Shown here piece by piece: positions 34,285-43,057 of a DNA stretch of 64,000 bases. Numbering within the stretch: position 1 is the first letter of the stretch; every line of letters starts with the position of its first letter. The notes under the pieces were generated by a model. That model saw only the letters and a program-made list of their open reading frames with translations. It ran no database searches and was not told where the DNA came from. Origin of the DNA: CAVRAZ01 sp963719135 (GTDB taxonomy: Bacteria; Pseudomonadota; Gammaproteobacteria; DSM-19610). The translations under genes were made by a program, and so were the position numbers. The stretch is from the NCBI GenBank assembly GCA_963719135.1, contig CAVRAZ010000006.1, forward strand, positions 434,001 through 498,000. The letters are read 5' to 3'.

Positions 34285-35582
34285 GGGCTCGTGTCCCCGC
34301 CCAGCAGCTCCGCCGTCATGTTCCGGGCCAGCGCATCCAGCCAGTCGCGGTCGAAGCAGCCCTCGATAAAGTTGTAACTCAGCACGATCCTGCCGTCGAA
34401 GCGGCTCGCCAGCAGACCGATCGCCGGCGGCAGCGTCACGGGACTGAGCTGATACAGACCGGTGACCCTGCGGCCGGCAATCTCGACCGGCTCGGGATAC
34501 ATGTCGCCCGTATAGGAAAACCAGGCCGAGCTGCGCTCGCGGCCGTGCGGCGAATAACGCACGATCTGTCCCTGTTTCTGCAGGCTGAGCCAACTGCCCA
34601 GCCGCATGAGCGGCAGCATAGCGTGGTCACGCCGGTTCCTGATCGCTTGTTTGCTTTGTTCGCGCAGGTGTGCGAACAGCGCCGCCCGGGACCCGACCAG
34701 CGGGCGCGCGGCCTGGGCGAACAGAAAACTGACCTGGTTGCCGAATACCGGGGACAACGCCCGGCTCTTGCGCAGGTTCATGGCATAGGGAATGCAATAC
34801 GCGTCGCCCGGGATAAGGTTCCCGGTCTTTTCCAACGCTCTCATCAGGCAGCCGATGAAATACAGCGAAATACCCGTCATGCCGATAGTGCCGACCGCCA
34901 GCGACATCACGCGCGCGCTTTGTTCGCGTTCCAGCTCGATCCGCCGCAGCCCCAGGCGGGGCGCCGGCGGCATCCCGGTGTCCGGCAGAATACCGGCCTG
35001 CGCGTCCAGCCTGCGAATATAGCGGATCGCGTCATACGCCAGTTTGATCTTGTGCCGGAGCGTCCAGTTGGCGAGCAGCGACTCCACCGCCGGCTGTTCG
35101 TCCGGCGCCTCGCATACTTCGGACTGGAACAGGTGATGCAGCAGCAATTCCGCACCCCGGGCGTCGCACAGCGGATGAAACCAGCGCAGCATCAACGCGC
35201 TTTGCGCCGGATCCTCGATGAGATGCAGTTCGGCCGGCGGCGTTTCCAGCGCCGGGCTCGCCCGGTTGAGGATTTCGAGCAGCCGCGCTTCCCGCGTCTG
35301 CGGCGGCGCGCCCGCGGGGGCGGCCGGGTGCCGGTGAAACGGCAGCTCGAAATCCCCGTCGCCGCTCCAGACGTAGCGGCGCCCCCGGCGTTTCAGCCGG
35401 GCGACGGCGCGCGGAAAACGCTGCGGAAATTCGCGGCAGCGGCGGGCGATCCGTTCCGGGTCGGGAACGCCGTCCAGCTCCAGCACCATGCCGCAGAAAT
35501 TGCCGGCCAGTCCCGCCAGGCGGATCTCGTGATCCATCATCAGCGTAAAGTGATCCGCCGGGTTAAGCGCTTCCGAAACCAC
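34281..35582 (-). CDS. condensation-domain-like acyltransferase
   Basis: A 433-residue protein of the condensation/WS-DGAT/phthiocerol acyltransferase superfamily. The HxxxD active-site motif appears as WFHPLCDARG with His136 and Asp140. Such enzymes join an acyl thioester to an amine or alcohol. Here it lies between the carrier protein and the adenylation enzyme in one overlapping operon, so it probably transfers the carrier-bound unit, perhaps to the polyene or its lipid. GTG at 35582 is taken as the start (seven bases from the ACP stop); an internal ATG 15 codons later is possible. Confidence 0.72.
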   Translation of the reverse strand: MVSEALNPADHFTLMMDHEIRLAGLAGNFCGMVLELDGVPDPERIARRCREFPQRFPRAVARLKRRGRRYVWSGDGDFELPFHRHPAAPAGAPPQTREARLLEILNRASPALETPPAELHLIEDPAQSALMLRWFHPLCDARGAELLLHHLFQSEVCEAPDEQPAVESLLANWTLRHKIKLAYDAIRYIRRLDAQAGILPDTGMPPAPRLGLRRIELEREQSARVMSLAVGTIGMTGISLYFIGCLMRALEKTGNLIPGDAYCIPYAMNLRKSRALSPVFGNQVSFLFAQAARPLVGSRAALFAHLREQSKQAIRNRRDHAMLPLMRLGSWLSLQKQGQIVRYSPHGRERSSAWFSYTGDMYPEPVEIAGRRVTGLYQLSPVTLPPAIGLLASRFDGRIVLSYNFIEGCFDRDWLDALARNMTAELLGGDTSP

Positions 35583-35589
35583 GGGTGCG

Positions 35590-35850
35590 TCAGTTCGCTT
35601 GCTGATGACGTTCTATCCAGCCTTCCAGCGATGCAAGCGTCTCGACGTTTTCGGGAACGAGTTCCTCGTCCGGCAGGGTTACCCCGAACTCGTCCTCGAT
35701 GAACATCACCAGGCGCATGATGCCCATGCTGTCCAGCCCGGCGTCGAGGAGCGAGTCGGTTTCCGAGAATTCATCCGGATTCTCGATGAAAACGAGTTCC
35801 CGAAAGATGAATGACTTCAGTTTCCGCGGCATTTCAGTCTTGTCGTTCAT
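35590..35850 (-). CDS. acyl/peptidyl carrier protein
   Basis: An 86-residue carrier protein. The phosphopantetheine site is Ser in LLDAGLDSMGIMRLV, followed by the acidic helix IEDEFGVTLPDEELV. It is the first gene of the minus-strand cassette (carrier, condensation-like, adenylation, dehydrogenase). In overall pattern it is closer to free-standing PltL-type carriers and small ACPs than to FAS ACP. Start ATG at 35850. Confidence 0.88.
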   Translation of the reverse strand: MNDKTEMPRKLKSFIFRELVFIENPDEFSETDSLLDAGLDSMGIMRLVMFIEDEFGVTLPDEELVPENVETLASLEGWIERHQQAN

Positions 35851-36072
35851 CAGGCGTGCATCCGGACCCGCCGCAAGCGCCGCGTGAACCGGCGCGTCGG
35901 TTTCGGGTGTGAATCAGGGTTGCGGACGTCGGCCGACAAGCTGCGACGCCGGTTGCCGTATCGGTCGGCCGGCGGCGTCCGGCCCGGGCCCGCGATACGT
36001 CCGGTCCTCGCGTCGGTCGCACGCTTCCGGAAGAATCCGCCGGGCTACCGGGCTGCGCCGCGCGCCCGCCGG

Positions 36073-36516
36073 CTATTGCGCCAGCTTGACCACATCGCCC
36101 TTGAAGGTGACGCCGGCGATCACATGACCGGCCCCGCATTCGTATTCGGTGCTGCTGCTGACGTCGTTGCGCTTGTAGTAGCTGTGAATATTGACCACCG
36201 CATTGCCGCCTTCCTGAACCGCGCGGTCCTGGAATGACACCAAGGCCGACAGGAACGCCCACTGGCAGGCTCTTTCGGCGGTCTTGTTGAAGGCGTTCGT
36301 CTTCTTGTTGCTCATGAACTCCCCGAAGCGCTTTTCGACCTTCGGATATTTCTGGTCACCGAAATAGAAGTGAACCCCCTTGTCGAGCTTGGCCTTGGCA
36401 TCTTCCGTATTCATGGCTTCGTCGATGGAAAACATCGTACGATCGTCGCGCGCCTCGGCGTTCAGCGCCCCCATGAGGCCAACGGCCACCATCACCATCG
36501 ATGCAACGTATTTCAT
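36073..36516 (-). CDS. conserved exported protein (often mislabelled excinuclease ATPase subunit)
   Basis: A 147-residue secreted protein. ATG at 36516 has AGGAGA seven bases upstream and opens a signal peptide (MKYVASMVMVAVGLMGALNA). The mature part has FYFGDQKYPKVEKRFG, NKKTNAFNKTAERACQWAFL and NAVVNIHSYYKRNDVSS. Proteins like this are common near polyene-type clusters in proteobacteria and are often annotated in databases as an excinuclease subunit, which the sequence does not support. Function unknown. Confidence 0.75.
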   Translation of the reverse strand: MKYVASMVMVAVGLMGALNAEARDDRTMFSIDEAMNTEDAKAKLDKGVHFYFGDQKYPKVEKRFGEFMSNKKTNAFNKTAERACQWAFLSALVSFQDRAVQEGGNAVVNIHSYYKRNDVSSSTEYECGAGHVIAGVTFKGDVVKLAQ

Positions 36517-36894
36517 AGACTGTCTCCTGATCCTCATTTCAGTGATACCGGGATTCGACCCGGCGCGTCGCGCCCGCACGACATGACGCCGCACAGCGCA
36601 CCTCCGCCGCAACGGAAACCGGCGTGACAGCGAGACGACCGCCGCTCCGGCGCGCCTGCGAGCCGCGCAACAATAGCATATTCACAATCTGAAGGGAGCG
36701 TTTCGGGAACGCCCACGCGGCTGCCGACCGTCGATCGCGCCGGCCCGTGCTATACTGCCGATCCGCTGAGTTCCGTTGCGCACCTGTTTCGCAACAATGT
36801 TCGGCGCGGCCGCCGTCCGGCCTGTCGGCGATCCTGTCGGGAACCGGCAGCGCCGGAAAATCAACTTGCCCCTGGGACAGAACACCGGACGCCG

Positions 36895-37803
36895 ATGATC
36901 GCCCGCGGAATTGCCAGGATCCGCCGCCTCGTGCAGCCACTTGCGACAGCCGGCATGGCGCGGCGCGGCGCGGCGATGACGCTGGCGGTGCTGGCAGCAC
37001 GCGGCGCCTGTGCGGCGCCGGACAGGCCGCCGCCGCAGGCGGCGGACACCGGCAAGCCGCTGTGGGAAGCCGCGATCGGTCTGTTTCCAAGCACCTTCCC
37101 CGCCTATCGCGGTTCGTCGGCGCAGCAGTACTACCTGCTGCCGTTCCCGTTCCTGATCTACCGCGGGAAGGTGTTCAAGGCCGACCGGCACGGATTGCGC
37201 GCGCTGCTGTTCGACAGCCCGCGCCTCGAATTGAATGTCAGCACCAATGCGGCCATTCCGGTGAACAGCAGCAAGGAATCGCGGCGCGACGGCATGCCCG
37301 ATCTGGATACCACGGTGGAGATCGGCCCGTCGCTGAACATCCTGCTGGCCGCGACGCCGGGGCGCGACAGGCTGCAGTTGAACCTGCCGGCGCGGCTCGT
37401 CGTGGCCACCGATTTCAGCAGTTTCGAGACGCTGGGCTGGGTCTTCAATCCGCACCTGAATTTCGATTCGCCCAGCCTGGTGCACGGCTGGGATACCGGC
37501 TTCGACCTGGGCCCCCTGTTCGCGACCCGCGACTACCACGACTATTACTACCGCGTGAAACCGGCGTACGTGCGTGCGGACCGCCCGCTGTACCGGCCAT
37601 CGGGCGGCTACAGCGGAATGGTCGCACTGGCCAGCATCAGCCGCCGCTTCGACCGCTGCTGGGTGGGCGGGTTCCTGCGTTACGATTACCTGGGCGGCGC
37701 GCGCTTCGACGACAGCCCGCTGGTAAGCACCGATCATTCCCTCATGGGCGGTGTCGCCGTCACCTGGTTCTTCGCCCGGTCGGCGCAACGCGTGCCCCGG
37801 TGA
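36895..37803 (+). CDS. MipA/OmpV-family outer membrane protein
   Basis: A 302-residue outer-membrane protein. The region FPAYRGSSAQQYYLLPFPFLIY is the MipA/OmpV hallmark, and the rest alternates strands of a barrel up to the C-terminal GVAVTWFF. A signal peptide is present but its start is uncertain: ATG 36895 gives a long N-region, and internal ATGs at about 36955 or 36976 would give a more typical one. MipA proteins are proposed scaffolds for murein synthesis or outer-membrane stress proteins. The upstream TGCTATACTGCC around 36747 is a possible promoter. Confidence 0.82.
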   Translation: MIARGIARIRRLVQPLATAGMARRGAAMTLAVLAARGACAAPDRPPPQAADTGKPLWEAAIGLFPSTFPAYRGSSAQQYYLLPFPFLIYRGKVFKADRHGLRALLFDSPRLELNVSTNAAIPVNSSKESRRDGMPDLDTTVEIGPSLNILLAATPGRDRLQLNLPARLVVATDFSSFETLGWVFNPHLNFDSPSLVHGWDTGFDLGPLFATRDYHDYYYRVKPAYVRADRPLYRPSGGYSGMVALASISRRFDRCWVGGFLRYDYLGGARFDDSPLVSTDHSLMGGVAVTWFFARSAQRVPR

Positions 37804-37882
37804 CGCGGCGAGCGGGATTTTCCCGCGAAAGTGCACCGGCGGCAGACGCCGGCCAACCCGTCTCCGGGCGGCGGCTGTAATG

Positions 37883-37912
37883 TTGTCCGTCGCGACAGGT
37901 TGCCATTATAAT
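37883..37912 (+). promoter_or_regulatory. sigma-70-type promoter for the second polyene arm
   Basis: TTGTCC (37883-37888), an 18-base spacer and a perfect TATAAT (37907-37912) lie 33 bases before the ACP start codon. Transcription would begin near 37919. Confidence 0.55.
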
Positions 37913-37944
37913 TGCCGCGCAATGACCCGATCAAGGAAGCGTTC

Positions 37945-38196
37945 GTGATTAACGAGTTGAAATTATTGCTAATTAATGAACTGAACCTGGAAGATATTTC
38001 CCCGGCGGATATCGACGCCGAGGCACCGCTGTTCCGGGAAGGTCTCGGTCTCGACTCGATCGACGCGTTGGAACTCGCCGTGATACTCGACCAGAAATAC
38101 GGCGTAAAAATCAAATCGGACGATAAGCGGAACGCGGAAATTTTTTCATCGTTGAGCGCACTGGCGGATTTCGTTTCCGAAAACCGCTGCAGGTGA
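37945..38196 (+). CDS. acyl carrier protein of the polyene cluster (ApeE/F-like)
   Basis: An 83-residue acyl carrier protein with the phosphopantetheine serine in GLGLDSIDALELAV. GTG at 37945 is chosen because AAGGAAG ends five bases upstream; a TTG further up at 37912 overlaps the -10 box and is unlikely. It is the first gene of an operon running to 42208. Aryl-polyene clusters normally carry two ACPs; only one is found here in this arm. Confidence 0.88.
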   Translation: MINELKLLLINELNLEDISPADIDAEAPLFREGLGLDSIDALELAVILDQKYGVKIKSDDKRNAEIFSSLSALADFVSENRCR

Positions 38197-38262
38197 CGCG
38201 CGCCACATGATCGCACCTGCGACGCCAGAAACCACCGCTGCGCCGGAAGAGCCCCGCGTCCC

Positions 38263-38901
38263 ATGACGGACCCAGCGCGGACTGATCCGGGGGGCGCCGG
38301 CAAATACCTGCAGACGGCGCTGTTCATCGCCGGCTACCCGGTCGTCATCTACCTGCTGCTGACGCACCATGCCGGCTGGATCGGCGCCGCGCTGGTGGTC
38401 GGCATGATCGTCTGGAAGATCCGCCGCCGTCACGACTGGCTGTGGTGGCTGGCCGGGCTGACCGCGCTGGCCGCGGCGGCCGCCTGGCTGTTCGGCATCG
38501 CGTCCATACTCAAGCTGTCGCCGCTGCTCATTCATACGGGGCTGTTCCTGGTGTTCTTTCAGAGCCTGAACGACATTCCGCTGATCGAACGCTTTGCGCG
38601 GCTCGAGTTCGCGGAACTGCCGCCCGGCATAGCGGACTATTGCCGCAAGCTCACGCTGCTCTGGAGCTGCTTTTTCGCGCTCAACATCGTCGGCTGTCTG
38701 TGGCTGGCCTTCTGGGGCAACGACGAAGCCTGGGTCGTTTACAACGGCCTGATCGTGTACCTACTGATCGTCGGCCTGACGCTGGGAGAATATGTCTGGC
38801 GCCACTTCGCGTTTCCGGACCTGGACATCCCGCCCCTGCTGCACAGCCTATCCAACATCGTCCGCAACGGACACAAGATCTGGGGAGCGCCCGAGCGATG
38901 A
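38263..38901 (+). CDS. COG4648-type six-TM membrane protein of polyene clusters
   Basis: A 212-residue integral membrane protein with about six transmembrane segments (for example LFIAGYPVVIYLLL, LAGLTALAAAAAWLFGI, LLIHTGLFLVFF and VVYNGLIVYLLIVGLTLGEYVW). Members of this family always sit next to the ACP and AMP-ligase genes of aryl-polyene clusters. The biochemical role is not established. The stop overlaps the following ATG. Confidence 0.8.
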   Translation: MTDPARTDPGGAGKYLQTALFIAGYPVVIYLLLTHHAGWIGAALVVGMIVWKIRRRHDWLWWLAGLTALAAAAAWLFGIASILKLSPLLIHTGLFLVFFQSLNDIPLIERFARLEFAELPPGIADYCRKLTLLWSCFFALNIVGCLWLAFWGNDEAWVVYNGLIVYLLIVGLTLGEYVWRHFAFPDLDIPPLLHSLSNIVRNGHKIWGAPER

Positions 38902-40244
38902 GCGCATCCGGGCGACGCCTGCGCTTCTCGTCCTCGCCGTCGTCGCCGCTGGCGTGGATCGAGGGCACGGCGGTGACCGCCGGGCGCTTCCGGCGCGACG
39001 TCGAGCGTGCGCTGTCGCTGCTGGAGCGCGAGGGGGCGGTGCTGATCAGTTGCACGCGGCGCTATCCGCTCGGCGTTGCGCTGCTGGCTTCGTGGCTGGG
39101 CGGGAAACCGGCCGTGCTGCCGCCGAATCATCTGCAGGAAACGCTCCGCGACCTGCGCGAACGCTTTTGCATCGCGCACGAGTTCGACGCCGGCTGGGCG
39201 CAGTCGCTGCTCGGCTCGCGCGAGCACGCGCAACACCTCGACTGGGAGGTGGAGTTGCCGCGCCAGCCGGGCGCCGTGCAGATGTTCACCTCGGGGTCGG
39301 GCGGTCAACCCAAAGTCGTGCTCAAGTCGCTGGACAACCTGCTGGACGAAGCCTGCATGTTGAGCCGGGAATTCGACTGGCCCGCCGGCGCCGTCACCGG
39401 CAGCGTGCCGGCCCATCATCTCTACGGCCTGACCTTTACCCTGCTGCTGCCCTGGGTGCTGGGCAGGCCGTGGGTCGACGATGCGCCGCTGTTCCCCAGC
39501 GATATACGGCAGGTGGTACGGACCACCGGCAGCGGAACCCTGATCAGCATACCGACGCAATACCGCGCGCTGCTGCACGACAAAGCACGCATGAACGGCA
39601 TCATGTGCGTGTCGGCCGCGGCGAAGCTGCCGCGCGACCACGCCATCCGCTGGCAACAGGAGTACGGTCTCGACATCCTCGAAATATACGGCTCGACGGA
39701 AACCGGCGTCATCGGCTTTCGCCGCCAGAGCGCCGGCGAGACGTGGCAGGCGTTTCCCGACGTGCACCTTGCGGTTCACGACGGACTGCTCAGGGTCCGC
39801 TCGCCGTTCGGCAGCGAAACGCAGGCCGCGGGATTTCAGACCGCCGACCAGGCGCGGCTGCTGGACGCCGGCCGGTTCGAACTGCTGGGCAGAGCGGACT
39901 CCATCGTAAAGATTGGCGGAAAGCGCGTATCGTTGAACAAGATCGAACAACGGCTGCTGGCGTGCCCCGGCGTGACCGAAGCGGCGGTCATTACCGTCAG
40001 CGAAAGCGGGCGGGTGCGGGACAACGCCATCTGGGCGGCCGTGGTCGTCCAGGACCGCGGTCAGTCCTCGTCGCGCCAGATACAGTGCGCGTTGCGCGGC
40101 ACGCTGGAAGGCGTCGAAGTACCGCGGCGCATCCTCATCGTCGACCGGCTGCCGCGCACGGCCAGCGGCAAGCTGCCGCTGGCGGCACTCGAGGAAATTT
40201 TCGGAATAACGCGGGCCGCAGTGTGTTCGAATTCGACGACGTAA
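38898..40244 (+). CDS. AMP-dependent acyl/aryl ligase of the polyene cluster (ApeH-like)
   Basis: A 448-residue ANL enzyme. Motifs are FTSGSGGQPKVVLKS (A3), EIYGSTETGVIGFR (A5), GRADSIVKIGGKRVSLNKIE (A8) and the catalytic Lys in ASGKLP (A10). In aryl-polyene synthesis this protein activates the aryl starter (4-hydroxybenzoate type) and loads it on an ACP. ATG at 38898 overlaps the stop of the membrane-protein gene. Confidence 0.87.
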   Translation: MSASGRRLRFSSSPSSPLAWIEGTAVTAGRFRRDVERALSLLEREGAVLISCTRRYPLGVALLASWLGGKPAVLPPNHLQETLRDLRERFCIAHEFDAGWAQSLLGSREHAQHLDWEVELPRQPGAVQMFTSGSGGQPKVVLKSLDNLLDEACMLSREFDWPAGAVTGSVPAHHLYGLTFTLLLPWVLGRPWVDDAPLFPSDIRQVVRTTGSGTLISIPTQYRALLHDKARMNGIMCVSAAAKLPRDHAIRWQQEYGLDILEIYGSTETGVIGFRRQSAGETWQAFPDVHLAVHDGLLRVRSPFGSETQAAGFQTADQARLLDAGRFELLGRADSIVKIGGKRVSLNKIEQRLLACPGVTEAAVITVSESGRVRDNAIWAAVVVQDRGQSSSRQIQCALRGTLEGVEVPRRILIVDRLPRTASGKLPLAALEEIFGITRAAVCSNSTT

Positions 40245-40576
40245 CGCTGTCCGCCGATGGATCGCGGTTGTCCGCCACCTGCGCCATCGCACGGGAACGG
40301 GGATTTTTCAGCGGCCATTTTCCCCAACACCCGATCATGCCCGCAGTCGCCCAGTTGCAGATGATCGAGGCGTTGCTGCTCGCCCACACCGGCTGGCGGG
40401 TCAGCCTGAGCGGAGGTACCGGAATCAAGTTCACCGGCAGCGTCGCGCCGGGCGCCAGGCTGCGCCTGCAGCTCGTGCGCGGCGCCGCCGGCACGGTCGC
40501 ATTCACCATCGAGCAGGACGACGGCCCGGTCGCAAAAGGCACGGTGCAGACGGTGGAGCGGCGCGTTGGCCACTGA
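40223..40576 (+). CDS. hotdog-fold 3-hydroxyacyl-ACP dehydratase (ApeI-like)
   Basis: A 117-residue FabA/FabZ-like hotdog protein. The active-site histidine is in GFFSGHFPQHPIMPAVAQL, and the family glutamine is in the following helix. GTG at 40223 is the first in-frame start and overlaps the ligase gene by 22 bases; its own stop overlaps the glycosyltransferase gene. With the ApeP-like protein at 11321 it gives the two-subunit dehydratase typical of these clusters. Confidence 0.8.
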   Translation: MFEFDDVTLSADGSRLSATCAIARERGFFSGHFPQHPIMPAVAQLQMIEALLLAHTGWRVSLSGGTGIKFTGSVAPGARLRLQLVRGAAGTVAFTIEQDDGPVAKGTVQTVERRVGH

Positions 40577-41309
40577 GCTGTGCGGACTGATCCCGGTGTA
40601 CAACAATCACATGACGCTGGAACGCGTCGTGGCGGGCGTACTACAACACCTGCACCGGGTCATCGTCGTCGACGACGGCAGCGACGACGGCACCGAGGCG
40701 ATCGCCGACCGCCTCGCCGCCGCGCAGCCGGGGCGCGTTCAGGTCGAGCACCATCCGGCCAACCGCGGCAAGGGCGCCGCGGTTCAGACCGGGCTCAGGC
40801 TGGCCCGGTCGCTCGGTTGCAGCCACGCTTTGCAGATAGACGCCGACGGTCAGCACGACATCGACGATATTCCGCGTTTCATGGAGGCCATGAAGCGCGC
40901 GCCGAACGGACTGATTCTCGGCGCGCCGGTGTTCGGTGACGACATCCCCGCCGTGCGCAGGTACGGACGCAAGCTCACCCAACTGATGGTTGCGCTCGAG
41001 GCCGGCACGCTGAAGATGCCGGATGCGATGTGCGGTTTCCGCCTCTATCCCGTGGCGCCCATCTGCGCACTGGGCAGATTGAGTTCGCGCATGTGTTTCG
41101 ATCCCGAAGTGATGATCCGCGCGCACTGGGCCGGCATCCCGGTGACCACCCTGCCCACCCGCGTCCGCTACCTGGCGGCCGAGGAAGGCGGCGTCTCGCA
41201 TTTCCGCATGCTCCACGACAACCTGCTGAACGTCTGGCTGCACACCCGCCTGCTGCTGCAGGCGCCGCTGCGCTGGCTGCTGCGCAGCGTGCAGCACTCG
41301 CGCTCGTGA
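40566..41309 (+). CDS. family 2 glycosyltransferase
   Basis: A 247-residue GT-A-fold glycosyltransferase with the nucleotide-sugar motif VVDDGSDDGT, the DxD-like DADGQHD and the following acceptor-region segment PDAMCGFRLYP. In aryl-polyene clusters a glycosyltransferase is fused or adjacent to the LpxL-like acyltransferase and is thought to glycosylate the lipid anchor. The start codon would be TTG at 40566, overlapping the dehydratase; this is unusual but there is no better start. Confidence 0.85.
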   Translation: MATELCGLIPVYNNHMTLERVVAGVLQHLHRVIVVDDGSDDGTEAIADRLAAAQPGRVQVEHHPANRGKGAAVQTGLRLARSLGCSHALQIDADGQHDIDDIPRFMEAMKRAPNGLILGAPVFGDDIPAVRRYGRKLTQLMVALEAGTLKMPDAMCGFRLYPVAPICALGRLSSRMCFDPEVMIRAHWAGIPVTTLPTRVRYLAAEEGGVSHFRMLHDNLLNVWLHTRLLLQAPLRWLLRSVQHSRS

Positions 41310-42208
41310 GTCAGTGGCTGGAAAAAAAGGAGCGCGGTTCGCGCTGGACCATGCGCTTCATGGTGTGGCTGTGCCAGCAGCGCTACCGCTGGCTGGTGAA
41401 CCTGCTGCTGTACCCCATCGCGGCCTATTTTCTGTTGACCGGACCCTCCGTGCGGCGCGCGAGCCGGCATTTCTTTCTCCAGGCGAAGGGCCAGTATACC
41501 TGGCGCGACACCTACCTGCAGTTGCTCTGTTTCTCCCGCTCGCTGGTCGACCGGGTGACCATACTGATGGGCGACTCCAAGCGCTTCCAGGTGCGGCCGC
41601 ACGGTCGCGACACGCTGTACGAGGCCGTCGGCCAGGGGCGCGGCGCCATCATGCTGGGCTCGCACCTCGGCAACTTCGAAGTGATCAAGGTGCTGGCCCG
41701 CAACAAGATGGCCGTCGACGTCCACATCGTCGCCTGGTTCGCCGGCTCGCAGAAGATCCGTGAGACGCTCGACACCATCGACCCGGAGTTCGCCCGCAAC
41801 ATCATCGACCCCACCGATTCCAACGCCATCTTCGCCATGCGCGAAGTCATCGAGCGCGGCGGCATCCTCGCCATTCTCGGCGACCGCACCGGCATCGGCG
41901 AGAAACAGGTGCCCGTCGAGTTCATGGGCGAGACGGCGTACCTGCCGGCGGGGCCCTACTACCTGGCCGCGATCCTCGGCTGTCCGGTGTTCTGTTTTTT
42001 CGGGGTCCGGGTCGATGAATATCTCTACGACACGTTCGCCGTAAAGCTGGCCGAGCAGGTCAAGCTGGCACGCAACCAGCGCGAACAGGCGGCCACGGCC
42101 TATGCCCAGCAATACGCCGATCTGCTCGGCGACAAGGCGCGTGCCTACCCGTACAACTGGTTCAATTTTTTCGAATTCTGGAAGCCGCCGGCAAACACCG
42201 GTGGCTAG
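41306..42208 (+). CDS. LpxL/HtrB-like acyltransferase of the polyene cluster
   Basis: A 300-residue inner-membrane acyltransferase with the H-x4-E active site in GSHLGNFEV. A hydrophobic N-terminal helix (WLVNLLLYPIAAYFLLTG) anchors it. GTG at 41306 overlaps the glycosyltransferase stop. The pair matches the frequent GT2-acyltransferase fusion of aryl-polyene clusters but is encoded here as two genes. It is the last gene of this arm. Confidence 0.85.
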   Translation: MSQWLEKKERGSRWTMRFMVWLCQQRYRWLVNLLLYPIAAYFLLTGPSVRRASRHFFLQAKGQYTWRDTYLQLLCFSRSLVDRVTILMGDSKRFQVRPHGRDTLYEAVGQGRGAIMLGSHLGNFEVIKVLARNKMAVDVHIVAWFAGSQKIRETLDTIDPEFARNIIDPTDSNAIFAMREVIERGGILAILGDRTGIGEKQVPVEFMGETAYLPAGPYYLAAILGCPVFCFFGVRVDEYLYDTFAVKLAEQVKLARNQREQAATAYAQQYADLLGDKARAYPYNWFNFFEFWKPPANTGG

Positions 42209-42234
42209 CCGGCGACGATCCGCCTGCGGTCGTG

Positions 42235-42987
42235 TCAGTCGGAATCGCCGAAACCGGAGTTCAGGGCGATCCTGTCCAGCAGTTTCGACCAGAGTGCGCG
42301 CCAGGTCGTCCAGTCGTGCCCGCCGTCCAGCGTCACCACCTTGTCCGGATCGAGTGCGGTCGCGAGCAGCCGGTGGGTCGTCGCGTACCGGTCCTGCGCG
42401 CCGTAACCGAGATAGAGCGCCGGCGAAGTCCACCCGTTCGCCCGATAGTCGTGAAGCCACTGCCACACTTTCCGGTCGTACCGATTGAACGCGCTGGTGT
42501 CGATCCGATCGAGGAATTCGATGCGGTCTATGCGGCTGAGATAGCCCCTGGCGCCCAGATAAGGCGCGATCAGCACGATGCCTTTCACCACACCCGGGTG
42601 CGTCGCCGCGTAAACCAGCGCACCGTAACCGCCCAGCGAAGCCCCGACGAACCAGATGGCGTCATAACCCCTGGCGACCGCCGGTGCGACGATGTCTTCG
42701 TCCAGGCGGTCGGCGATGGTTCCGTCCAGGTAATAACCCATGTGCGCATCGACCGCGACCATATCCGCCGCCAGCGAATGCTCGCGGGCCAATCGAATGA
42801 AACCGTTGTTCTCAAACTGAAACGGCGAGTCGTTGACGCCCGGCAACAGTACGAGCAGCGCTGGTGCGCGCTGTTTTCCTGAACTATAGTAGTATGCGGT
42901 CATTGGAACTTCAGCCGGATGTGGGTTGTCGCACGCCGACAGGAGCAACAGCAGACACAAGGGCACCAGCAAATGGCGGCGCGTCAT
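42235..42987 (-). CDS. alpha/beta hydrolase lipoprotein
   Basis: A 250-residue lipoprotein: ATG 42987 opens a signal with lipobox LLSAC. The mature part is an alpha/beta hydrolase with nucleophilic Ser in VGASLGGYG, an acidic residue after the YLGYGAQDRY strand, and a catalytic His in LDGGHDWTTW. It would act at the inner leaflet of the outer membrane or the periplasm, perhaps as an esterase. It is convergent with the polyene arm. Confidence 0.82.
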   Translation of the reverse strand: MTRRHLLVPLCLLLLLSACDNPHPAEVPMTAYYYSSGKQRAPALLVLLPGVNDSPFQFENNGFIRLAREHSLAADMVAVDAHMGYYLDGTIADRLDEDIVAPAVARGYDAIWFVGASLGGYGALVYAATHPGVVKGIVLIAPYLGARGYLSRIDRIEFLDRIDTSAFNRYDRKVWQWLHDYRANGWTSPALYLGYGAQDRYATTHRLLATALDPDKVVTLDGGHDWTTWRALWSKLLDRIALNSGFGDSD

Positions 42988-43057
42988 CGGGTGTCGAAGC
43001 TGCATCCGGCAGCGCCCGACACCGAGTGATCCGGTGCATTGAACAGGAGATACCGGC

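Noticed and set aside
36682..37836. 384-residue minus-strand frame opposite the MipA-like gene
   Set aside because: The plus strand holds the recognisable outer-membrane protein; the minus frame is an Arg/His/Gln-rich shadow.
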